From positions 1-41,126 of the forward strand of contig WQTK01000337.1 of assembly GCA_009786285.1 (NCBI GenBank): a stretch of 41,126 nucleotides of DNA, written 5' to 3'. The notes under the pieces are model-generated. The model was not told the origin of the DNA. It saw only the letters and a program-made list of their open reading frames with translations, and made no database searches. The stretch comes from Candidatus Fibrimonadales bacterium (GTDB lineage: Bacteria > Fibrobacterota > Fibrobacteria > Fibrobacterales > Fibrobacteraceae). Positions 31,947 to 38,749 of the stretch are shown here, one piece after another (position 1 is the stretch's first letter; each line of letters begins with the position of its first letter). The position numbers were made by a program, and so were the translations under genes.

Positions 31947-33215
31947 ATGGAACAATTTAAAAAAATGAAAGAAAGAGCGGCTTCCTATATCTGGGGTGCC
32001 GGGTATTATGGCGTTTTAACCGCCTTAGACCTTGAGCGCAAAGGGGTTAAGGTTAAAGGCTTTATAGACCAGAATGCGGGCGAAATTAAAACAAGATTGA
32101 ATTTGCCTGTGCTTGCTCCGAATAAAATACCATTTACTAAAGGCGTGAAAATAATAATTGCTGTTTATAACAAGGAAACTATAAAAGAAATAACAAAAAC
32201 CTTGCAGTTAGCCGGGCTGAAAAAGAATGAAGATTTTGAAACTTCTTCTTTAATAACATTTCCTGTTATAAAGAAACCTATAACGCACTTGCCTCTGAAC
32301 ATAAATGCTCTTACATCTTACGATAATGATGATAAAAAAGAAATCAAAAAGCCGTTTGTAAGAGTTTTTGTGCCAACATATAACAATGCGGAATTTGCGA
32401 GATATAATTTAAATGGGATTTTAATGCAGAAAACAGATTTCCCATTTGAAATATATATTTACGATGACTGCTCTACAGATGGAACTTCAGATATAATACG
32501 TGAATATGCAAAAAAATATTCAAATATAATTGCAGATATTCAGTCTGAGAATTATTGGAGTAAAAATGCTTCTTTGCATAAAAAGAAGCTGAATTCAGGT
32601 ATGAAAAATCATAAGTGCAAATACGTTGCCATTGCAGATGGTGATGATTACTGGACAGACCCCTATAAATTACAGCTTCAGGTGAATTTTTTGGAAAATA
32701 ATAGCGATTTTAGCATGTGTTCAGGAGGGTGCATATTAAATGATAATTTAAATGCAGCGCAATACATACGTGCGGAGAATACGATGGGTGTATATGGATT
32801 TGAGTATGACTTTTATAAAGCTTGCGCAACTGATTGCAGGCCCACTTTCACCGTGCTAATTAGAACTAGCGCTGTTCCTGAATGTAAAATTGTCCAAAAA
32901 TATAAGAATTGGCTTGATTTCAATATTGTTTACTATGTATTAAGAAAAGGAAAAGGATATTATTTCAATAGACTATTTGGCGTTTACAATGTGCACCACG
33001 GTGGAATTTTTAGTGTACTTCCGGTTGATCAAAAAATTGAATGGCTACGCGGATTATTCAAAGAATTGTATAGTAAAACAAAAGATGAAATTGTAAAAAA
33101 AGCCTTTTATGGATACTTAACTGCCGTATTAAAATCGAAAGAATTTCGCACAGAGGCTGTTACAAGCATTTATTTGAAAGCGTTGAAAGAATTAAAGGTG
33201 TTTCCGGATGAGTGA
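31947..33215 (+). CDS. Rossmann module-GT2 glycosyltransferase
   Basis: The 422-residue protein has the module at about 10-75 (SYIWGAGYYGVLTALDLERKG ... GFIDQNAGE ... LPVLAPNKI). A GT-A glycosyltransferase of family 2 follows from about 138: VFVPTYNNAEFARYNLNGIL, IYIYDDCSTDGTSDII, and the metal-binding AIADGDDYWTDPYKLQ near 229. It transfers a sugar from an NDP donor, usually with inversion. The track start at 31932 is a TTG; ATG 31947 fits the -10/start spacing and begins just before the module. It has no membrane segment. Its module is closest to the first module of the 35405 protein. Confidence 0.82.
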   Translation: MEQFKKMKERAASYIWGAGYYGVLTALDLERKGVKVKGFIDQNAGEIKTRLNLPVLAPNKIPFTKGVKIIIAVYNKETIKEITKTLQLAGLKKNEDFETSSLITFPVIKKPITHLPLNINALTSYDNDDKKEIKKPFVRVFVPTYNNAEFARYNLNGILMQKTDFPFEIYIYDDCSTDGTSDIIREYAKKYSNIIADIQSENYWSKNASLHKKKLNSGMKNHKCKYVAIADGDDYWTDPYKLQLQVNFLENNSDFSMCSGGCILNDNLNAAQYIRAENTMGVYGFEYDFYKACATDCRPTFTVLIRTSAVPECKIVQKYKNWLDFNIVYYVLRKGKGYYFNRLFGVYNVHHGGIFSVLPVDQKIEWLRGLFKELYSKTKDEIVKKAFYGYLTAVLKSKEFRTEAVTSIYLKALKELKVFPDE

Positions 33216-33226
33216 AACTTAATTTT

Positions 33227-33233
33227 CTATCTT
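33227..33233 (+). promoter_or_regulatory. -10-like box CTATCTT before the 33240 gene
   Basis: CTATCTT, 6 nt, then ATG 33240, with no Shine-Dalgarno. It lies in the 24-nt gap after the GT2 gene and would start the aminotransferase-formyltransferase unit. A second in-frame ATG occurs at 33246. Confidence 0.5.
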
Positions 33234-33239
33234 ATATCT

Positions 33240-34337
33240 ATGCAGATGAACATAACCGTAACAAAACCATCGATGCCTCCGTTTGAGGAATTTATCCCTT
33301 ATTTAGAAGATATTTGGGAGCGCAAAATATTAACTAATAATGGGTTTTACCATCAGGAATTTGAAAAAGAATTGTGTAAATATCTTAAAATAAAACATTT
33401 AAGCATTTTCACAAACGGGACTCTGCCACTTACTACGGCATTGCAATCAATGAGAATTACAGGTGAAGTTATAACATCTCCGTATTCGTTTCCTGCAACA
33501 ACGCACTCAATTCAATGGGTTGGCGCAACACCGGTATTTGTTGATGTTGATAATTTCGGAAATATTTTGCCGGAAAAAATTGAACAGGCTATTACACCGA
33601 AAACATCCGCAATAATGCCGGTTCATTGCTATGGCAACCCATGCAAAGTGAATGAGATTCAAGAAATAGCAGATAGATATGGCTTGAAGGTTATTTATGA
33701 TGCTGCACATTGTTTTGGCGTAGAAATAAACGGCAAAAGCATTTTGGAACACGGCGATATGGCAACGCTCAGTTTTCACGCTACAAAATCGTTCAATACT
33801 TTGGAAGGCGGCGCGCTAATTTGCAGAGACAAAGCTACAAAGGCAAGAATAGACTATCTCAAGAATTTTGGATTTGCCGGAGAAACCAAGATAATTATGC
33901 CTGGGATTAACGGGAAAATGGACGAAATTCGAGCGGCTTATGGTTTACTTTTGCTTAAATACATTGATAAAGAAATAGAAAAACGCAAGAAAATTGCCAA
34001 TATTTACAGAGATATGCTTGCAGGAATTAAGGGAGTGCGATTTTTGGATGATATTGAAAATGTTAAGCATAACTACATTTATTTCCCAATATTCGTTGAT
34101 GAAAAAGAGTATGGAATGAGCAGAGATTTACTTTATGAAAAACTGAAAGAAAGCGGGTTTTACGCTCGCAGATATTTTTACCCATTGATAAGCGAGTTTT
34201 TGCCGTATAAGGATTTGCCGAGCAGCAATGCGAAAAATTTGCCTAATGCGATGAAAATGGCGAAAGAGGTTATTTGCCTGCCGATGTATGCGGATTTAGC
34301 AGCAGAGGATGTGGAGAGGATTTGCGGGGTATTATGA
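33240..34337 (+). CDS. vioA: DegT/DnrJ-family sugar aminotransferase, VioA-like
   Basis: The 365-residue PLP enzyme has GEVITSPYSFPATTHSI, ATPVFVDVD, PVHCYGNPC, VIYDAAHCFGV and the PLP-Lys motif FHATKSFNTLEGGAL (Lys183). It closely resembles transaminases that make dTDP-4-amino-4,6-dideoxy-D-glucose (Qui4N), such as VioA. The assignment is strengthened by the next gene, a Qui4N formyltransferase, joined by an ATGA overlap. It is a different subfamily from the WecE-like enzyme at 26660. The start is ATG 33240 by promoter spacing (MQMNITVTKP), with ATG 33246 as alternative. The dTDP-4-keto-6-deoxyglucose precursor must come from RmlA/RmlB elsewhere. Confidence 0.78.
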   Translation: MQMNITVTKPSMPPFEEFIPYLEDIWERKILTNNGFYHQEFEKELCKYLKIKHLSIFTNGTLPLTTALQSMRITGEVITSPYSFPATTHSIQWVGATPVFVDVDNFGNILPEKIEQAITPKTSAIMPVHCYGNPCKVNEIQEIADRYGLKVIYDAAHCFGVEINGKSILEHGDMATLSFHATKSFNTLEGGALICRDKATKARIDYLKNFGFAGETKIIMPGINGKMDEIRAAYGLLLLKYIDKEIEKRKKIANIYRDMLAGIKGVRFLDDIENVKHNYIYFPIFVDEKEYGMSRDLLYEKLKESGFYARRYFYPLISEFLPYKDLPSSNAKNLPNAMKMAKEVICLPMYADLAAEDVERICGVL

Positions 34338-35077
34338 AAAAAGTAATTATTATATCGGATAATCAATATATATATGACTTTCTGCTGTCAATTAAAGATG
34401 AAATAAAAACTCTTGCATCTTTTGCTTTTAGATACTCTTCGATTAATGAAAGTTTTAAGGAAAAGTATTCGGGATGTTCGGATTTTTTGCCGATAGATGT
34501 AGCAAAAGAAATGGAGAATTTAATAAAAGAGTATGCGCTTATAATTTCGTGGCATTGTAAACAATTATTTCCTAAAGAATTGGTTAAACAGGTTAGATGC
34601 GTTAATATCCATCCCGGTTTTAACCCATATAATAGAGGATGGTTTCCGCAAGTATTTAGTATTATCAATAAATTGCCTTGTGGCGTAACCATACATGAAA
34701 TGGACGAATGGCTTGATCACGGACCGATTATATATCAGCAAATTGTAGATATTGAAGAATATGACACTTCTTATACGGCGTATTGTAGGATTCTCAATAC
34801 AGAAATTGATCTTTTTAGAAGGCATATATTGACACTAATAAATGGGAATTATCAAGCATTCGCTCCGAAAGAAACGGGCAATCTTAATAGTAAAAAAGAT
34901 TTTAATAGATTATTGGAAATTGATCTTGAAAAAAGAGGGACTTTTGGAGAGTTTATTGATATTCTACGAGCATTAACCCACGATGAATACAAAAACGCAT
35001 ATTTTATGGATAAAAGGAACAATAAAATCTGCATCTCCATAAGTATTACACCCCCCACCCCCACCTCCTCCCCTTAA
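34334..35077 (+). CDS. vioF: dTDP-4-amino-4,6-dideoxyglucose formyltransferase, VioF-like
   Basis: The 247-residue enzyme matches the sugar N-formyltransferase family that uses N10-formyl-tetrahydrofolate. The catalytic Asn and His lie in VNIHPGFNPYNRGWFPQVF near 88, and the Asp in WLDHGPII near 128. The C-terminal FGEFIDILRALTHDEYKNAYF is typical of Qui4N/Qui3N formyltransferases such as VioF. It would make dTDP-Qui4NFo from the product of the preceding gene, to which it is joined by ATGA. The track start at 34274 is rejected for that reason. The last residues ISITPPTPTSSP are odd: they are encoded by a C-rich tract and probably lie outside the fold. Confidence 0.85.
   Translation: MKKVIIISDNQYIYDFLLSIKDEIKTLASFAFRYSSINESFKEKYSGCSDFLPIDVAKEMENLIKEYALIISWHCKQLFPKELVKQVRCVNIHPGFNPYNRGWFPQVFSIINKLPCGVTIHEMDEWLDHGPIIYQQIVDIEEYDTSYTAYCRILNTEIDLFRRHILTLINGNYQAFAPKETGNLNSKKDFNRLLEIDLEKRGTFGEFIDILRALTHDEYKNAYFMDKRNNKICISISITPPTPTSSP
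35051..35073. repeat. C-rich tract at the end of the vioF-like gene
   Basis: Runs of 6 C, 5 C and 4 C separated by A or short spacers lie within the last codons. The minus strand is correspondingly G-rich and could form a quadruplex with two or more tetrads. It encodes PPTPTSSP-like low complexity. Confidence 0.7.
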
Positions 35078-35134
35078 TTAAATAATGGCGAATTTTAGCG
35101 AACATGGCGACACTCGCATATCGAGGAGTCTCAT

Positions 35135-35317
35135 ATGGGAGAGCCACATTTTGAGAGCAAGCGTGAACGCCGCATTTGGTGCCGTGCCAGACGACAGAAG
35201 TATTTGAATTACCTCGAGGAAGGTTACAATTCCACACAGGCCGCCAAGCTTGTCGTATGGGCTATGCTTATAGCGATGATTTGGAAAATTGGGTTTGAAT
35301 TGGCGGAGTTGGTTTAA
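35135..35317 (+). CDS. Small membrane protein (60 residues)
   Basis: This is an unrecognised protein with a charged, arginine-rich first half (ESKRERRIWCRARRQKYLNYLEEGYN). A hydrophobic stretch AAKLVVWAMLIAMIWKIGFELAELV (about 36-60) is long enough for one membrane helix. The start ATG 35135 has GAGGAG 9 nt upstream (35120-35125). Codon use (CGC, GCC, CTC, GTC) is more GC-rich than the genes on both sides, so it may belong to the older chromosomal background. An alternative 40-codon ORF from 35085 overlaps it in another frame and is considered less likely. No function can be assigned. Confidence 0.5.
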   Translation: MGEPHFESKRERRIWCRARRQKYLNYLEEGYNSTQAAKLVVWAMLIAMIWKIGFELAELV

Positions 35318-35367
35318 ATTTATGATCTGATTTGCTCAAGCTGATAGTCAACAGGCAGGAGGTACCC

Positions 35368-35395
35368 TTGACTGTAGGCTTAGAATTTCTATATT
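35368..35395 (+). promoter_or_regulatory. Sigma-70-type promoter TTGACT-N16-TATATT before the 35405 gene
   Basis: This is the best promoter in the window. TTGACT is at 35368-35373, then 16 nt, then TATATT at 35390-35395 (within CTATATT). The start codon ATG 35405 is 9 nt further, so the predicted transcript starts about 3 nt before ATG and has no room for a Shine-Dalgarno. Confidence 0.75.
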
Positions 35396-35404
35396 GCAGA
35401 AGAT

Positions 35405-36949
35405 ATGACAAATTACATCTGGGGTGCTGGGCACTTTGGCGCATTGGCGGCGTTAGATATGGAACGCCGGGGTTATTCTATTGCCGGTTTTATAGATAGC
35501 AATAAAGAATTACATGGCAAGAAAAGACTTGGATATGAGGTATTTGCCCCTGAGAAAATCCTTCAAAAAAATGAGGGAGATGGTAACCCATATATAATTG
35601 TGGCTGCTTGGGCTGCCGTAAATGAGATTGCGGAAGAATTAGAGAAAAATACTTATGTGTACGGTAAAGATTTTGAGATTTTTGACGGGGTAAAGAAGAA
35701 TTATAAAGGTTTGCGAAAAAATAAAAGTAACTCATTTAATATAAATGATCTTGAAATTGTAGAAAATATAGGAATTTTGTTTGAAAATGAAATTGTGTTA
35801 TATGGAGCTGGAAAATGCGGAAGAGAAGTTTTTTGTACTCTTAAAGCTGCCGGGATACCAGTGCTTTGTTTTTGCGACGGAGATAGTAATAAGCAGGGAC
35901 AATGTATTAACGATATTGAAATAATTTCTCCAAGCAAGTTAAAACAGTTAGATTTATGCAAAAGCATTGCAATAATTATTGCAATAGATGAAGTTTTTAC
36001 TGTGCAGGAAATAATTGAGGATATTTCTGCTTTACAATTAAAAACAATGCGAGTTTATACTAAATTTGCTCTAAATATTTCACTATTGCACAATATCAAA
36101 GATTGTAGAATAAATGATGTGTATAGAAAAGTTATATTTTCAATTAGTAGGTTATATTTTTCAACACTAGAAAGTGCCCGTGATAATGAATCAGCCAGCT
36201 ACTTAATGCGAATAATAAATGAAACTAGTAATAATAATATATTACTAATATATCAACCTGGTAAAGTTGGCAGTTCAACGATTCGTCATAGCGTAGAAAA
36301 AATCGGTTTTACCTGCATTCATACACATCGTTTAAATGTAGTAACTAAAAATAGAGATATATTTAAATATTTTGATAAAATTAGAATAATAACTCTTGTA
36401 AGAGAGCCTATAGGTCGAGGTATTTCGGGAACATTTGAAAGGTTAAATGAAGTTTTTTTACTTAGAGCCGCCATGTTATCGGAGAATTCACTTATAAATA
36501 TCTGTATAGAGCATCTAAAACATAATGTTTTTGAATATCCTTTTAATTATGATTTTAAATATACATCGCTTAATTTATTTGATTGGTTTGACAGAGAACT
36601 TAAAGTTGTTTTTGGCATTGATATATATGCCCATCCTTTTGATAGAGAAAATGGTTACACAATAATAAAACAAGGCAATATAGAAGTATTGGCAATGAAG
36701 CTTGAGAAATTGAATGACTTAGGGCAAGTGATAGGCGAATTTATAGGAGCCCCACAATTCAAATTGAGTAAATTTAACGAAAGTGATAAAAGAGCACATA
36801 AATATCTTTACAAAAATGTAAAAGATACCATAAAAATCCCCAGAGAAATATTTGATCTGCATTACAATAACCCAAAAATGGACCACTTCTACAGCGAAGA
36901 GGAAAAAGCCGCGTTTCTGAAAAAGTGGGAGAAGAATATAGCTGACTAA
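35405..36949 (+). CDS. Double Rossmann module-NKWYS/capsular sulfotransferase-like protein
   Basis: The 514-residue protein has two unlike modules. The first (about 1-80; YIWGAGHFGALAALDMERRG ... GFIDSNKELHGKK) resembles that of the GT2 protein at 31947. The second (about 125-195; IVLYGAGKCGREVFCTLKAAG ... CFCDGDSNKQG ... IISPSKL) resembles that of the 19350 protein. The transferase part has LIYQPGKVGSSTIRHSV near 283, RIITLVREPIGRGISG near 329, WFDRELKVVFGIDIYAHPFD and the ending FYSEEEKAAFLKKW, all shared with 19350. It is predicted to be a sulfotransferase or capsule-type transferase with a phosphate-binding GKVGSS loop. The start is leaderless-type. It is monocistronic or followed by its own neighbour promoter. 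Confidence 0.7.
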   Translation: MTNYIWGAGHFGALAALDMERRGYSIAGFIDSNKELHGKKRLGYEVFAPEKILQKNEGDGNPYIIVAAWAAVNEIAEELEKNTYVYGKDFEIFDGVKKNYKGLRKNKSNSFNINDLEIVENIGILFENEIVLYGAGKCGREVFCTLKAAGIPVLCFCDGDSNKQGQCINDIEIISPSKLKQLDLCKSIAIIIAIDEVFTVQEIIEDISALQLKTMRVYTKFALNISLLHNIKDCRINDVYRKVIFSISRLYFSTLESARDNESASYLMRIINETSNNNILLIYQPGKVGSSTIRHSVEKIGFTCIHTHRLNVVTKNRDIFKYFDKIRIITLVREPIGRGISGTFERLNEVFLLRAAMLSENSLINICIEHLKHNVFEYPFNYDFKYTSLNLFDWFDRELKVVFGIDIYAHPFDRENGYTIIKQGNIEVLAMKLEKLNDLGQVIGEFIGAPQFKLSKFNESDKRAHKYLYKNVKDTIKIPREIFDLHYNNPKMDHFYSEEEKAAFLKKWEKNIAD

Positions 36950-36970
36950 GAAGCGCAAAATTACTATATT
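36942..36970 (+). promoter_or_regulatory. Promoter CTGACT-N17-TATATT before the 36977 gene
   Basis: CTGACT at 36942-36947 (overlapping the end of the previous gene), 17 nt, then TATATT at 36965-36970, and ATG 36977 six bases later. It matches the 35368 promoter in both boxes and in the leaderless spacing. Confidence 0.65.
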
Positions 36971-36976
36971 AACAAT

Positions 36977-38716
36977 ATGAAAATCATAATTTTTGGCGCA
37001 GGTCACTATGGCAATCTTGCTTTGGAATACTATGGATATGATGCTGTTGCATTTTTTTGCGACAATAATTCTAAAAAGATAGGTCAAATGTATTGCGGAA
37101 AGAGAATAATCTCTTTTAAACAATTAAAAAAAATTCATATTGATTATAAAATTATTGTTGCGATTGAAAGCTTAGAGATATACTTTCAAATAGCAAAACA
37201 ACTTGCGCAGAACGGAGTTGAAAATTATGAAGCTTTTACATACGAAAACATTTTTTATAATAAATTTAAAGAAAAAACAGAACTTAAATATATTGAAATC
37301 AAAGAGAATAAGATGTTAGCCAATTACGATAAAAATAAAAACTTACTGCGTAATTATCCTTATTTATTCGGAGAAATTCCAGAATTCAAATATTATCAAA
37401 ATGCGATTTTAGATTTAGATGAAGAAATTCCTTGTTTTTTCAAAGACCTGTCCAAACCTCTTTTCATTCGCAATTTAAGCCACCCTGTTCATATAAAATT
37501 TCTATTTGACAATGTTCGTGCAAGTGAAGATGTTACTATGGAGAATCATATTTATTTATACTATGAAAATGAGCGGAAATTTTTGGAAATGTTATGCAAA
37601 TGCAGCTTGAAGCCTTTGTTGAAAGGACGGAAATTTGTGTTTTTGGTCGGAAAGCAGAATAAAAATGTTTATCCAATAGATTTTAAAAATAAATATAATA
37701 TTGATTATGATTCAATGGAGTTTAAGCCATTGAGAGCTAATGAATTTAAAAGAATTGTCATGCTTCAAAATTTTTCTTCACATGGCCAAGACTTTCTTTT
37801 TCAAATTTCGGCAGTAAATAGAAATATTTTACCTGTTTTTGTAAATAGGCCATTTGACTATTTACCAAAATTGAAAAAAGAAATATTAAAATTTAAATTT
37901 GATATAAATGATTTATTTTGTTTTCGTTGGTATTCTATGGATATGAATTATTATTCATTGCAAAAGCCAGAAATATTTCGTTTTATATCTATGGTTTTGT
38001 ACAATAACAGGGAACAAGACAGAAGAGAAAGAATTTCCCCAACGATATTGCTTGATCCGCATAATAAATCGCATTATTTATTTGCTGATGTGTATAAATC
38101 ATTTCAGTATCGGAAAAGTATTCGTTTGATTCGTAATCCGATAGCTGCATATGCTTCAGTTGTAAATTATAATTTTTTTTCAAAGGCATTTAATGGCATT
38201 CCTAATTGTAAGGCTTATCTTGCTCCACACTATAACTCAACATCGGTTTTTGGAAAATTCGATAAATTAAATTGTTTCAAATTAGAGTCGTTAAAGGCAA
38301 ACCCCGAGATATGTATAAAAGTGTTGTGTGATTTTTTTCAAGTTCCATTTGATAAAAATATGTTGCATCCCGAAAAACTTCCGTACATAGAAGTATGCAG
38401 AAGTTCAACAGGAAAAAATGTTATGGGTTTTGAATCTACGCCCCCAAGAGATATTTCCGAATTTCTATCTGAGTGGGATTTGCAGCGTCTAATGCCTATT
38501 TATGAGCCGATTTTACGACATTACGGCTATGAGTGCAAGAAACATGCTCCGCTAAAAGAAAATAATTTGAGAAAAATTTATTCGGAGCCTTTTAAGTTTG
38601 AAAAGAACTTGAAAATCTCAGATAGAGATTTATATACGGAAGTTTTGCTGTATCTTTATAAGCTTGCCAAGAGCGGAGAGTATTATTTGGCTCCGTTTAT
38701 TGATATAGAGCAATAA
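36977..38716 (+). CDS. Rossmann module-sulfotransferase-like protein
   Basis: The 579-residue protein starts directly with the module (MKIIIFGAGHYGNLALEYYG ... FFCDNNSKKIG ... IISFKQL, 1-60). A long unassigned middle region follows (about 100-350). The C-terminal part has SIRLIRNPIAAYASVVNY near 381, which resembles the 3'-phosphoadenosine site of sulfotransferases, and LNCFKLESLKANPEICIKVLCDFFQVPF, like the helix after it in that fold. A clear 5'-phosphosulfate loop was not found (ILLDPHNKSHYLF is a possible degenerate site), so catalysis is uncertain. It is cytoplasmic, with no signal peptide. A strong leaderless-type promoter lies in front. Confidence 0.6.
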   Translation: MKIIIFGAGHYGNLALEYYGYDAVAFFCDNNSKKIGQMYCGKRIISFKQLKKIHIDYKIIVAIESLEIYFQIAKQLAQNGVENYEAFTYENIFYNKFKEKTELKYIEIKENKMLANYDKNKNLLRNYPYLFGEIPEFKYYQNAILDLDEEIPCFFKDLSKPLFIRNLSHPVHIKFLFDNVRASEDVTMENHIYLYYENERKFLEMLCKCSLKPLLKGRKFVFLVGKQNKNVYPIDFKNKYNIDYDSMEFKPLRANEFKRIVMLQNFSSHGQDFLFQISAVNRNILPVFVNRPFDYLPKLKKEILKFKFDINDLFCFRWYSMDMNYYSLQKPEIFRFISMVLYNNREQDRRERISPTILLDPHNKSHYLFADVYKSFQYRKSIRLIRNPIAAYASVVNYNFFSKAFNGIPNCKAYLAPHYNSTSVFGKFDKLNCFKLESLKANPEICIKVLCDFFQVPFDKNMLHPEKLPYIEVCRSSTGKNVMGFESTPPRDISEFLSEWDLQRLMPIYEPILRHYGYECKKHAPLKENNLRKIYSEPFKFEKNLKISDRDLYTEVLLYLYKLAKSGEYYLAPFIDIEQ

Positions 38717-38735
38717 ATCTTCGCATAAGATTTTT

Positions 38736-38742
38736 CTATATT
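38736..38742 (+). promoter_or_regulatory. -10-like box CTATATT before the 38750 gene
   Basis: CTATATT, 7 nt, then ATG 38750; no Shine-Dalgarno. No clear -35 box is seen at the usual distance. Confidence 0.55.
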
Positions 38743-38749
38743 CCAATCA

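Noticed and set aside
30738-33235. 15-bp direct repeat AATTTTCTATCTTAT at 30738-30752 and 33221-33235, flanking two genes
   Set aside because: In a 41-kb AT-rich window roughly one 15-bp repeat is expected by chance, and the repeat contains the common promoter-like CTATCTT, so it is weak evidence for a mobile cassette.
35085-35207. 40-codon ORF (MANFSEHGDTRISR...) overlapping the small membrane protein gene in another frame
   Set aside because: It has no Shine-Dalgarno or -10/start spacing, whereas the overlapping 60-codon frame has GAGGAG and a membrane helix.
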